In this document: piece after piece, positions 29,219 to 37,732 of the stretch
Numbering within the stretch: the stretch's first letter is position 1
How the letters are laid out: every line of letters starts with the position of its first letter
From: Betaproteobacteria bacterium
GTDB taxonomy: Bacteria > Pseudomonadota > Gammaproteobacteria > Burkholderiales > Thiobacillaceae
NCBI GenBank assembly: GCA_016873935.1
Contig: VGVT01000004.1
Coordinates: 1-64,000 of the forward strand
Length of the DNA stretch: 64,000 nucleotides
Reading direction: 5' to 3'
Position numbers and translations under genes: made by a program
Notes under the pieces: model-generated
Told to the model about the DNA's origin: nothing
The model's input: only the letters and a program-made list of their open reading frames with translations
Database searches by the model: none

Positions 29219-29254
29219 AAACGGCCGCCAGGTGCTGAACCCAAGCGGCCGTTT
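29219..29254 (-). terminator. Hairpin terminator after the Rieske gene
   Basis: Perfect 10-bp arms AAACGGCCGC and GCGGCCGTTT with a 16-base loop, just beyond the stop of the minus-strand Rieske gene. The T-run is only three bases, so strength is uncertain. Confidence 0.55.
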
Positions 29255-29270
29255 GCCGGGGTGTTTCCGC

Positions 29271-30377
29271 TTACAGATGCGGCTCGATCATCCGTCGCAG
29301 CCACTCGTGGAAGTGCACCATGCCGTCTTCCATGGGCGACTGGTAGGGGCCTTGCTGGCTGATGCCCTGCGCGTACAGGGCCTTGCGGCCCTTGTGCATG
29401 CCGTAGCAGATGTCGTCGTCCTCGATCGCGGTCTCCCGATAGGCGGCCTGTTCGGCTTCGACGAAGTCGCGCTCGAACAGCAGGATGTCCTCGGGGTAGT
29501 AGTACTCCACCACGTTGAGGCAGGACTCGATGCCGGTGGGGATGATGTTGCTGACCACCAGGGTGTGCGGATACCACTCCACCATGAGGGTGGGGTAGTA
29601 GGTGAGCCAGATGGCGCCGTGGGCCGGGTCCTTGCCTTCCCGGTAGCGCTTCACCTGCTGCGACCAGCGGTTGTAGACGGCGCTGCCGGGGCGGTCGAGG
29701 TGGTCCTTGATGCCCACGGTCTGTACCGAATACATCTCGCCGTATTCCCATTTCAGTTCGTCGCAGTCGACGAACTGGCCCAGGCCCGGGTGGTAGGGCA
29801 CGACGTGGTAGTCCTCCAGGTAGACCTCGATGAAGGTCTTCCAGTTGAAGTCGTACCGGGTGACGTGCGTGCTGTCGTAGAGGAAGCCACTGAAATCCAT
29901 ATCGGCGGCCACGCCCAGCCCGGCGAGATCGGTGTGCACATCGCGGGGGCCGGCGAAGAGCAGGCCGTTCCAGTTCTTCAGGGCGGTCTTGTGCAGGTGC
30001 AGGCAGGGATTCTCGGGGAAATGGGGGGCGCCCATGAGCTGGCCCCGGGTGTCGTAGGTCCAACGGTGGAAGGGGCAGACGATGTGCTGGGCGTTGCCCC
30101 GGCCTTGCAGCATCCGCGCCTGGCGGTGGCGGCAGACGTTGGACAGCAGTTCGATGCCGTTGGGGTTGTTCACCAGCATCTTGCCGCCGTCATGCAGCCA
30201 GTCGAGCACGTGGTAGTCGCCCAACTCGGGGGTCATCAGGCCGTGGCCCACATAGTTGGCGCCGCGCTTGAACAGGAGTTCCATCTCCAGTTCGTAAATC
30301 TTGGGGTCGAAATACCAGTGCACCGGCAAGGCGGGGGAAACCTTGTTGAGCAGTGCCGCGGAATTGAGTTCGGTCAT
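29271..30377 (-). CDS. Rieske non-heme iron oxygenase, alpha-subunit type
   Basis: A 368-residue oxygenase of the aromatic ring-hydroxylating dioxygenase family. The Rieske [2Fe-2S] ligands are C82-H84 (VCRHRQ) and C101-H104 (CPFHRW). Catalytic iron ligands are H191 and H196 in YLEDYHVVPYHPG. No beta subunit, ferredoxin or reductase gene is adjacent, so the electron donor and substrate are unknown. The ATG has RBS TGGAGGA and a well-formed promoter upstream. Confidence 0.9.
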   Translation of the reverse strand: MTELNSAALLNKVSPALPVHWYFDPKIYELEMELLFKRGANYVGHGLMTPELGDYHVLDWLHDGGKMLVNNPNGIELLSNVCRHRQARMLQGRGNAQHIVCPFHRWTYDTRGQLMGAPHFPENPCLHLHKTALKNWNGLLFAGPRDVHTDLAGLGVAADMDFSGFLYDSTHVTRYDFNWKTFIEVYLEDYHVVPYHPGLGQFVDCDELKWEYGEMYSVQTVGIKDHLDRPGSAVYNRWSQQVKRYREGKDPAHGAIWLTYYPTLMVEWYPHTLVVSNIIPTGIESCLNVVEYYYPEDILLFERDFVEAEQAAYRETAIEDDDICYGMHKGRKALYAQGISQQGPYQSPMEDGMVHFHEWLRRMIEPHL

Positions 30378-30443
30378 GATCCCCGTATCCTCCAGAAAAT
30401 CCAGACAAAACAAGGGTTAACAAAGGGGCAAAGGAAGGTGGGG

Positions 30444-30472
30444 ATTATGCCCCGCCCCCACCCCCCGGGCAA
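30444..30472 (-). promoter_or_regulatory. Promoter of the Rieske gene with G-rich spacer
   Basis: On the minus strand, TTGCCC (30472-30467) and CATAAT (30449-30444) are separated by exactly 17 bases. The spacer is G6-T-G5-C-G4, almost pure guanine. The -10 ends 66 bases before the ATG. Confidence 0.6.
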
Positions 30473-30492
30473 GGCGACACGCATATCCGGAT

Positions 30493-31290
30493 TCAGCGTT
30501 TGCGGGGCTCGGCGAGGTGGGCCAGCTCCTCTGCGCCGAAGCCGGCGGCCCGGCGGGCGGCCTCGTTGAAGGGGCGACGCGGGCGGGGCACGCCGGGGGT
30601 GTCCAGCAGCGCCTGAAAGGCGGCCTCGGGCTCCAGGCCGCGTTGGGCGCAAAGGTGGCGGAACCAGCGGTCGCCGGCGGCGACGTGGCCGATCTCGTCG
30701 CGCAGGATGATGTCCAGGATGGCGGCCCCGGCGCGGTCGCCGTAACCGCGCAGCTTGCGCTGGATGTCCGGCGTCACGTCCAGGCCTCGCGCTTCCAGCA
30801 GGCGGGGAACCAGGGCCATGCGGGCGAGGGGATCGTGGGCGGTCTTCTTCGCCATTTCCCAGAGACCGGCGTGGGCGGGAAAGTCGCCGTAGTCGCGCTG
30901 CAGCCCGCGCAGGTGGTCACGCAGCAGGCGGAAGTGGTAGGACTCCTCCGCCGCCACCTGCAACCAGTCGGCGTAGAACGCCGGGGGCAAGCCGGGGAAA
31001 CGCTGCACCGCGTCGAGGGCCAGGTTGATGGCGTTGAATTCGATGTGGGCCAGGGCGTGGATCAGAGCGGCGTGGTTCTCCGGGCCGTTCAACTCACGCC
31101 GGGGCATGGCCCTGGGCGGGGCGAGCACGGGCCGGTCGGGCAGGCCTGGGCTATCCAGGGCCGGGTCGGCCCCGGCCTCGAGGACGAGGCGGCCGGCTTG
31201 CCACTCCGCCCAAAGCCTTTCGGCGCCGGCCAGCTTGGCCTCGACGTCCCTTTCCGCCAGCACGGCGCGGGCGGCCTGGCGGACGTTCAT
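30493..31290 (-). CDS. DUF455 ferritin-like protein
   Basis: A 265-residue member of the DUF455 family, predicted ferritin-like four-helix proteins. Putative di-metal ligands occur as ALAHIEFNAINLALD, VAAEESYHFRLL and ILRDEIGHVAAGDRWF (Glu/His sets). The function is not established; a redox or tRNA-modifying role has been guessed for relatives. The start overlaps the VanZ-like gene by 4 bases; last gene of a three-gene minus-strand set. Confidence 0.88.
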   Translation of the reverse strand: MNVRQAARAVLAERDVEAKLAGAERLWAEWQAGRLVLEAGADPALDSPGLPDRPVLAPPRAMPRRELNGPENHAALIHALAHIEFNAINLALDAVQRFPGLPPAFYADWLQVAAEESYHFRLLRDHLRGLQRDYGDFPAHAGLWEMAKKTAHDPLARMALVPRLLEARGLDVTPDIQRKLRGYGDRAGAAILDIILRDEIGHVAAGDRWFRHLCAQRGLEPEAAFQALLDTPGVPRPRRPFNEAARRAAGFGAEELAHLAEPRKR

Positions 31291-31676
31291 CGCGCGACTC
31301 CACGCTCCAGGCGGGCCAGCCAATTCGGCGCCCACCCACTGACCAGCCAGCCCAGGCCGATGCCGAGGCAGTTGGCCGCCAGGTCGAGGAACTCGCCGCT
31401 GCGGATTCCTCCCCAGTGTTGCAGGAGTTCCAGCGCTCCACCCATGAGCAGGAAAGCCACCGCGAGGCGCCGCGGGCCGGGCACGAGCTGCGTCCACCAG
31501 GCCATCAGCGTGGAATAGGCGAGTACGTGGCCGAGCTTGTCGGCGTGGCTGAAGGAGGGGGAGGGCGGTTGCGGAGTAAGGGCGAAATAGACCACCAGGA
31601 GGATCAGCCCCCAGCCCACAGACCACCACAACAGCGGCCGCGCGAGCGGCGCGGCGGGCGGCGGGACGACAGGCAT
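31287..31676 (-). CDS. VanZ-like membrane protein
   Basis: A small 129-residue membrane protein with about four hydrophobic segments. The pattern SHADKLGHVLAYSTLMAWW (Asp-Lys-x-x-His) and GALELLQHWGGIRSGEFLDL (E-x-x-Q and D-x-x-A-N) is typical of the VanZ superfamily. Role unknown. It lies 10 bases after the nitroreductase gene and overlaps the DUF455 gene. Confidence 0.82.
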   Translation of the reverse strand: MPVVPPPAAPLARPLLWWSVGWGLILLVVYFALTPQPPSPSFSHADKLGHVLAYSTLMAWWTQLVPGPRRLAVAFLLMGGALELLQHWGGIRSGEFLDLAANCLGIGLGWLVSGWAPNWLARLERGVAR

Positions 31677-31686
31677 GACGCGGTAC

Positions 31687-32298
31687 TCAGCGGAACTCGA
31701 GCATCTCCGTCAGCGGCAGGCGTTGCTTCTCGCCCGCGGGGTGGGCGCAGTAACCCAGCGGCAGCACCAGCACCGGCTGGCTGATGCGGGCATCGATGTC
31801 GAGCACGCGGCAGAGTTCGCCGGGGATGAAGCCGCCGATGGCGCAGGAATCGACACCGATGCCGGCGGCGGCGGTCATCATGTTGGCGGCGGCGATGTGG
31901 CACTGGGCGGCGCTCCAGGTCGGTACATCGGTGGCGGCGTGGAATTCACGGTAATTGCGGAGGGCGCCCTGCAGCGCCTCGGCCTGCGGATACTCGCGTG
32001 CCATGAGCCGGCGTACATAGGGGGAATCGGGGTGCAGTTCGGCGAGGCGAGCGAGGATCACCACCACCACGCTGGCGGATCCCACCTGTGCTTGTCCGAA
32101 ACACGCCGCCTGCAGCGCCTGCTTGTCGGCGGCCTGCTCGAAGACGATGAATTTCCACTGTTCCAGCCCGAAGGAGGAGGGGGAAAGACGGCCGGCCTCG
32201 AGGATGAATTCCAGGTCCTCGCGCGGCAATGCTCTGTCCGGCAGGAACTGGTGGCAGGCATGGCGTCTCAGGAATAATTGCAGCAGTTCGTTTCTCAT
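31687..32298 (-). CDS. Nitroreductase-family FMN enzyme
   Basis: A 203-residue NfsB-like nitroreductase. The FMN-binding RLSPSSFGLEQWKFIVF and IGVDSCAIGGFIPGELCRVL stretches match the family. Such enzymes reduce nitro compounds, quinones or flavins with NAD(P)H. The ATG at 32298 was chosen because it gives the usual N-terminus (MRNELLQLFLRRHACHQFLP). First gene of the nitroreductase-VanZ-DUF455 unit. Confidence 0.9.
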   Translation of the reverse strand: MRNELLQLFLRRHACHQFLPDRALPREDLEFILEAGRLSPSSFGLEQWKFIVFEQAADKQALQAACFGQAQVGSASVVVVILARLAELHPDSPYVRRLMAREYPQAEALQGALRNYREFHAATDVPTWSAAQCHIAAANMMTAAAGIGVDSCAIGGFIPGELCRVLDIDARISQPVLVLPLGYCAHPAGEKQRLPLTEMLEFR

Positions 32299-32358
32299 AC
32301 TGGCGGCCCGGTGAAAACCACGGCATTCTAGCCATTCGTTCGCGGTTGGATATCCCCC

Positions 32359-32772
32359 ATGTGGCGATTGCCCAAGCCCAAATTCAAGGTTCTCATGTAC
32401 GGACCGGAGCTGCCGTCCGGCGGTGTGCCCGGGCTGGCGCATTTCGAGCCCGGGATTCTGGTGCTGGAGGGCATGGGTTACTGGTTTACCGTGCAATTTC
32501 CCCAGGTCGGCCTGGAGACCGGCGGCTATGACGGTCGCCAGTGGATGATCATCTGGAAGTCTCACGCCGGCCCCATGAAGGCGCTGTTGCAGGGCGGCGA
32601 TGCCATCGATCTGTTCATTGAGTATGCGCCACCGGAACTTGCGGATCGGTTGCTACTTGCCCGCCGCCGGCGTTGGCCGGGTCAGGCGCGCAAGTGGCTG
32701 GGCGCGGCGATCCTGCTGATCCTGCTGGCTTTGCTGGCCGCCAGCCTGTTCTGGCCGACCCCGCTGCGTTGA
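32359..32772 (+). CDS. Hypothetical protein with C-terminal membrane anchor
   Basis: A 137-residue protein not recognised. A soluble N-terminal part (YGPELPSGGVPGLAHFEPG, then WMIIWKSHAGPMKALLQG) is followed by a basic stretch (LARRRRWPGQARK) and one hydrophobic helix (ILLILLALLAASLFW). It is probably tail-anchored in the inner membrane. It is divergent from the nitroreductase gene, 60 bp away. Composition is typical of the window, so it is likely real. Confidence 0.65.
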   Translation: MWRLPKPKFKVLMYGPELPSGGVPGLAHFEPGILVLEGMGYWFTVQFPQVGLETGGYDGRQWMIIWKSHAGPMKALLQGGDAIDLFIEYAPPELADRLLLARRRRWPGQARKWLGAAILLILLALLAASLFWPTPLR

Positions 32773-32966
32773 ACCCGGCCTCCTTCGACTGCGCGCGGGG
32801 GAGTGAAATGCATCACAGAGCCTGAAGCCCCGGCTTCATACACTGGTGCCACCTTCCACCCGCGCGAAGCATGCGAGCCATGGCACCCAAGTCCACCGTT
32901 TCCGGCACAATAGACGGCACCGACCTCAGCAGGTGCAAGGAATCAGCCTCTCCCGCAACTCTGGGA

Positions 32967-33674
32967 ATGCTCGCCACAGCCATGGATATCGCCGAACTGC
33001 GCAAACGTAGCGTGATCTTCTCCGCCCTCGACGAGGAGGAGGCCGCCACCGTCCTGAAGATGGCCCGCATGGTGCAGCATCCGGCGCGCCACACGGTGTT
33101 CCAGGAGGGCGAGCCCGGCGACCACCTGCTGGTAGTGATGCAGGGAAGGGTCAAGGTCAGCCTGGTCTCCCAGGATGGCAAGGAGGCGATCCTCAGCATC
33201 CTCGAGCCCGGCGACCTCTTCGGGGAAATGGCCCTGCTCGATGGCGAGGCACGTAGCGCCTCGGTCACCACCATGGAGCCTTGCAGTTTCCTGGTGCTGT
33301 GGCGGCGGGATTTCCTGCCTTTCCTGGAGCGCAACCCGCGGGTCGCTCTCAAGCTTCTCGCGGCCTTGTCCAAGCGGCTGCGCGCCACCAACGACATGGT
33401 GGGCAATCTCAGCTTCCTGAACCTGCCCGCACGCCTGGCGCGCATCCTCATCAATCTGGGGCAGCAGTACGGCAAGCTGACCGCCGAAGGCATCGCCATC
33501 GGCCTCAAGCTCTCGCAGGAGGAACTCGGCAACCTGGTCGGTGTGTCGCGGGAAAGCGTCAACCGGCAGGTGCGGCATTGGGTGGAGGCCGGGGTGCTGG
33601 ATTACACGCATGGCACCATCGTTCTGAAAAACTCCGACCTGCTGTTCCGCGAGGCGCTGAACTCCGAACGCTGA
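32967..33674 (+). CDS. Crp/Fnr-family transcriptional regulator
   Basis: A 235-residue regulator with an N-terminal cyclic-nucleotide-binding-like barrel (VFQEGEPGDHLLVVMQGRVK, LEPGDLFGEMALLDGEARSAS) and a C-terminal winged helix (LSQEELGNLVGVSRESVNRQVRHW). There are no Cys for an Fe-S cluster. FGEMALLDGEARSAS keeps the Glu and Arg used for cAMP in CRP-type proteins, so a nucleotide ligand is possible. The start is uncertain: ATG at 32967 or 32982, with longer alternatives at 32871. The regulon is unknown. Confidence 0.88.
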   Translation: MLATAMDIAELRKRSVIFSALDEEEAATVLKMARMVQHPARHTVFQEGEPGDHLLVVMQGRVKVSLVSQDGKEAILSILEPGDLFGEMALLDGEARSASVTTMEPCSFLVLWRRDFLPFLERNPRVALKLLAALSKRLRATNDMVGNLSFLNLPARLARILINLGQQYGKLTAEGIAIGLKLSQEELGNLVGVSRESVNRQVRHWVEAGVLDYTHGTIVLKNSDLLFREALNSER

Positions 33675-33682
33675 AATAATAA

Positions 33683-33704
33683 GAGCCCTTCTCGCGAAGG
33701 GCTC
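33683..33704 (-). terminator. Hairpin terminator for the peptidoglycan-binding gene
   Basis: GAGCCCTT / AAGGGCTC with a 6-base loop. On the minus strand it is followed by TTATTATTT, so it serves the gene ending at 33724. There is no T-run on the plus side. Confidence 0.65.
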
Positions 33705-33723
33705 CGGGCGGGACAAGAGGGGC

Positions 33724-35151
33724 TTACTTGGGGGAAACGCCGAGCGCCTTGACGGTCTCGATGTTCAGGTAGCCGTCCTGGGCAATGCCCTTGGCTTTCT
33801 GATAATCGGCCACCGCCTTCATGGTGGCGTTGTCGAGTTGTCCGGCGACGCCCGGGGTGAAGCCGGCAGCCTTCAGCGCGGCCTGGATTTCCGTGATCTT
33901 GGCGGGCGTGGCGTTTACGTCGCAGAGCACCGAAGTCCAGTATTCCTGCACCGGGCAGACCATGACTTCCTGAGGAACGTCGGCGTACTCGGCCGGGATC
34001 GGCACGCGCACTTCCTTCGCCGCGGCCACCAGCTTGGTGACTTCGCGCTCGGCATACTCGGCGGGAATGGGAATGCGCTTCTCGGTGGCGGGAGTGACCA
34101 CGGTCATGATTTCACGTTCGTAGTCCACCGGCACCACCTTGGTCACCGTGGTAGCCGGTTTCACCAGCTTCTTCACTTCCTTCTCGGCGTATTCCGCGGG
34201 GATCTGCACGGTGCGGGTGCTGGCGGGGGTCTTCAGCACGGTCTTCTTGACGGTCTGGTACTCAGCCGGAATGTCCTCGTAGCGCACGCTGGCTGGGGAC
34301 TTCAGCACCTGGCGGGTGATGGTCTGGTATTCGGCGGGCACTTCCACCAGGCACATGATCTCGCCGGTGGAAGCGTCGATTTTCTGGATGTTGGTCTGGG
34401 TGCCGGGTTTCCAGGTGGTGTAGGCCTCGCGTACCAGTTTCTTCTCGGAAACGGTTTCGTAGACTGCGGGGACCTCGATGGCTTTGCGGCTGGCGGGCTT
34501 CACCATGACTTTTTCCTCGACGTCCTCGTAGACCGCGGGGACGGGATCGAGGCGGGTGCTGGCTTCCTTGACCAGGGCGCGTTCCTTGACGGTCTCGAAG
34601 ACGGCGGGCACCACTTCCTGGATTTCCTCGCTCTGCACCCGCACCTTCACCGCCTTGTAGACGGGCGGCACGATCTCGATGCGCTCGCCGGCTTCCTTGA
34701 CCAGCACCCTTTCCTTCACCGTTTCGTACTTGGCGGGGATGGTCTCGATGCGCTCGCTGGCTTCCTTCACCAGCTTGCGGACCTTGTCGGTGCGGAACTG
34801 TGCGGGACGGACCACTTTGGCGTAGCACTCGCCAGCCTTCGCGTTCATCGGCGTCTTGTCGCCCAGCAAGGTGCCCGGAGGCAGTGGGCAGGGCGCGGGC
34901 TTGGCCGCGGGCTTGGCGGCAGGCGCAGGTTTTTTGTCCTCGACGCAGCCCGGATCCAGCAGGGCACGGCCGGGGCAGCCGATCGTGCGGTACAGCTCGA
35001 AGCCGGTGGTGTTACCGACCTAATTGCCACTTGCCTTGTTCTCGGGGTCGTAGAAGCTGCCTTGCGCAGAACTGGCGACGGCGGAGCCGGCCAGGGCGCC
35101 GCAGCCGATGGCGAGCAGGGCGATGTTCAGGGTCTTAAGCGATAAGGTCAT
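33724..35151 (-). pseudogene. Exported repeat protein with peptidoglycan-binding domain, interrupted by an in-frame stop
   Basis: Read from the ATG at 35151 (RBS AGGAG), the frame encodes a signal peptide (SLKTLNIALLAIGCGALAGS). It hits TAG at 35020-35022 (codon 44) and then continues in the same frame to 33724. After the stop come a Cys-containing segment (LYRTIGCPGRALLDPGC), a Lys-Pro-Ala linker and about 12 tandem repeats of some 20-33 residues of the form (V/I)PA-x-Y-x-TV...VK-x-A. A C-terminal PG_binding_1 domain ends the protein (EIQAALKAAGFTPG, TMKAVADYQKAKG). A TTG at 34869 could start the downstream part but has no export signal. Either a nonsense mutation or a base error. Confidence 0.75.
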
Positions 35152-35487
35152 GGTGAACTCCTAGGACGAGTGGGTGAAACGAAACGTTGCGGGTGATCTC
35201 CGGCCGGTCTTGCTCGCCAGGCATGGCGAAATACCGGAGCCACGCTGATAAAAAGTAGTGACTGCTGCATGTTGGGCCATGCATGTTAGCACCGTAGCTT
35301 ATCGGTCATTGCATGACTGTGAGGCTGTTCACAATGCCAAAAATACGCGCAGACCTGCGCTAGGTAAGTGGTGGACGCACCTCAACGCCGGGGGGCTGTC
35401 TCCTGCGCCCATGCCGTAACCGCTGTCCGCTGATGCAGGGCGTGATCACTTAACCCTCCGCCTGCCCGCCAGGCATCGTGGTGCGGT
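35152..35487. other. Intergenic region without recognised gene
   Basis: 336 bases between the start of the repeat protein and the end of the 2OG oxygenase gene. The part at 35215-35345 is richer in A and T than its surroundings and probably carries the promoter of the minus-strand repeat protein, but I find no clear -35/-10 pair. No RNA gene or open frame of note. Confidence 0.5.
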
Positions 35488-36084
35488 TCAGCGCCGCCTG
35501 AACCATCCCGTCAGGCTCAGCCGTTCGCGGCGGGCGGGCAGCACCTCGTGCCAGAAACGGTCGGACAGGAAGGCGACCAGGGTGCCGCCGGCCGGCACGA
35601 TCTCCAGGGGGGCGCCATCCGCCTCGGGCCAGAAACGCAGCAGGCCACCGTCTTCCCGGTTCCAGTCCTCGTTGAGGTAGAGAATGACGGTGAGGGTGCG
35701 GCGGTCGTCGTCGCGGAAGCGGTCCAGGTGGCGCTGGTAACCGTTTCCCGGGGGATAGACGGAAAAGTGCAACTCCAGGTCGAATAGACCCAGGAAGAGG
35801 TCCAGGTTCACCGCCTGGCGCAGGGCTTCGAGCCTGGCCAAGGCGGCTTGCAGGGCCGGGCCTGCTCGGCTTTCGTCCACCCAGAGGATGTGGTCGCCAC
35901 GGATTTCCGACCGCAGCGCGGCGTTGCCCTTGCCCACGCCGGCGGCATGGAAACCCCCGTCCGTGAAGGCCTGCCGGCACTCCCCGCGCAGCGCCCCGGT
36001 TTCCGCGGCGCTCAGGAATCCGGGCGCCACACACCAGCCCGGCCCGGCCAGGCTGGCAACGACGGAATCGAGCAGCGCGCTCAG
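35488..36084 (-). CDS. 2OG-Fe(II) oxygenase
   Basis: A prolyl-4-hydroxylase-like oxygenase. The iron ligands are HLD in YQRHLDRFRDD and the His of SDRFWHEVLPA; the 2-oxoglutarate Arg follows in RRERLSL. DHILWVDE is also typical. No ATG, GTG or TTG fits the expected N-terminus. CTG at 36084-36082 overlaps the DUF4139 stop as CTGA and would give 198 residues starting LSALLDSVVASL. A longer reading from 36204 would overlap the upstream gene by 124 bases. Substrate unknown. Confidence 0.75.
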   Translation of the reverse strand: MSALLDSVVASLAGPGWCVAPGFLSAAETGALRGECRQAFTDGGFHAAGVGKGNAALRSEIRGDHILWVDESRAGPALQAALARLEALRQAVNLDLFLGLFDLELHFSVYPPGNGYQRHLDRFRDDDRRTLTVILYLNEDWNREDGGLLRFWPEADGAPLEIVPAGGTLVAFLSDRFWHEVLPARRERLSLTGWFRRR

Positions 36085-37568
36085 TATTTCACCCGTACCC
36101 GCCAGGCCAGGGTCGTCTTGCCCTCGGCGGGCACCGGCACATTCCAGACGGCGGTACGGGCGGAATCCTTCTTGTGCGGGTGGCTTTCCTGCAGCATCTG
36201 CCATTCGCCGGGGATGCTTTCCAGCACGGTGACCACCACCTTCTCACTTTTGGCATTGCGGATTTCCAGCTGGTAGGTGGTCTCGATGACGCCACCCCGG
36301 GCGTTGAAACCGGCGGCGGCGATTCTCTGAAAGTCCACCTGCTTCTTGTCGGCGGTAATGTCGAATGCCTCGCCCAGCTTGAGCTTGACGGTCTCACCCT
36401 TGGCGGTGTGCTCGATGCGGTCCTCGCCGATGAATTGGGCGCGGCCGGCGCTGTCCTTCTTGTAGACCCGCACGATGCCCTTGGGCAGCGGCACACCTAG
36501 CCCGGCACCTTCGCCTTTCTCGGACTTGTTGGTGAACTCCATGAAGACGCCGGGTTTGAGTTTCTTGCCCAGGTCGCCTTGCTGGCTGGTGTAGTACCAG
36601 TCACCCCCGGTCAGGCGGAATTCCTTGTCGACCGCGACTTTCTGCGCGGAGAGCAGGGCGACCTGCTTGGTCTGCCGGTCCTGCAGGGTGGTGAGCCGAT
36701 CCAGAGTGTAGAGGTGGTATTCGAACAGGCCCTCTTCCTGCATGGCCGGCGCCGCGTCGGCCATGGCCATGGCCTTTGCCATCATGGGCATCGGCCGGCG
36801 CTCGGGCTGGGCCCGGTTCACCTCGCCGGCGATGAGTTGCAGACGGGCATTGGGGTAGGCGGTGCCGCTGGTGTTGGTGAGGGTGACCCAGCCGTTGAGG
36901 TCGATGCTGTCCTCCTTGTTGGAGAGCTCGGCCACGTAGTCCGCCTTCCAGGCCAGGCCCTGGGTCAGGTAGGTGAGTTCCATGTCCTGGTCGACGGTGG
37001 TCTTGGCACCCGCGAAGAAGGGGGTGGGCGCCTCGGTCCTGAACAGCAAGGACAGGGTGGGGCGGTCGCGCAAATGGGTCGGCACACCGGGGAAGGCCAG
37101 GCGGCCTGGATTCGGCAGGGAGGTCTCCACCCGGTCGCTGAATTTCAGCACCGCGCCTTCATTGGCCGCCAGCACGGTGGCGTATTCGCTGATTTCGACG
37201 CCGGTGATGGGCTGGTTGCGGATGACCCGCACCTGGGCGCCGACGGATTCCTCCAGCAGCTTCTGGGGGGTGAGCAGATCGAAGTCGAAGTTCTGTTCGT
37301 ACAGGGTGAGCTTGCGCCCGTCCAGGGAGCGCAGCAGCGCAGTCTCGGGCTGCATGCGGGCGGAAACGTCGCGCCAGGCCAGCAGGTTGTCGCCGTTGGT
37401 CACTTTCACCTTGCGGGCATCCTTTACCAGGGCCAGGTCGCCGTTGTAGATGGTGACCGCCAGGCCAATCTGCTCGCTGGCATTGCTCTGCCTCTCTTCC
37501 GCGGCCTGGATGGCGCTGGACACCGCCAGGGCGAGGACCAGCAGACTTCCCTTGAAGGTCGTATTCAT
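36081..37568 (-). CDS. DUF4139 domain protein, exported
   Basis: A 495-residue protein with a Sec signal peptide (FKGSLLVLALAVSSAIQA). The rest matches DUF4139 architecture: N-terminal VTIYNGDLALVKDARKV, middle LTYLTQGLAWKADYVAELS, and C-terminal beta-rich TYQLEIRNAKSEKVVVTVLE. Probably periplasmic or secreted; function unknown. Next to a 2OG oxygenase that appears translationally coupled. Confidence 0.88.
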   Translation of the reverse strand: MNTTFKGSLLVLALAVSSAIQAAEERQSNASEQIGLAVTIYNGDLALVKDARKVKVTNGDNLLAWRDVSARMQPETALLRSLDGRKLTLYEQNFDFDLLTPQKLLEESVGAQVRVIRNQPITGVEISEYATVLAANEGAVLKFSDRVETSLPNPGRLAFPGVPTHLRDRPTLSLLFRTEAPTPFFAGAKTTVDQDMELTYLTQGLAWKADYVAELSNKEDSIDLNGWVTLTNTSGTAYPNARLQLIAGEVNRAQPERRPMPMMAKAMAMADAAPAMQEEGLFEYHLYTLDRLTTLQDRQTKQVALLSAQKVAVDKEFRLTGGDWYYTSQQGDLGKKLKPGVFMEFTNKSEKGEGAGLGVPLPKGIVRVYKKDSAGRAQFIGEDRIEHTAKGETVKLKLGEAFDITADKKQVDFQRIAAAGFNARGGVIETTYQLEIRNAKSEKVVVTVLESIPGEWQMLQESHPHKKDSARTAVWNVPVPAEGKTTLAWRVRVKY

Positions 37569-37732
37569 CGAATGACTCCATGCGGACAGGTGTCCGTCTC
37601 AGTTGAACCCGGGCTCCGGTTTACAGATCGCGACCCGGCCAACCATGCGCTGGCGGGTGTTCTGGTATCGCTCAGCCTCAAGGGAGGATGGCCAAACCGG
37701 ATAGAATTGCCCGAATTTTATCCCGAGCCGCC

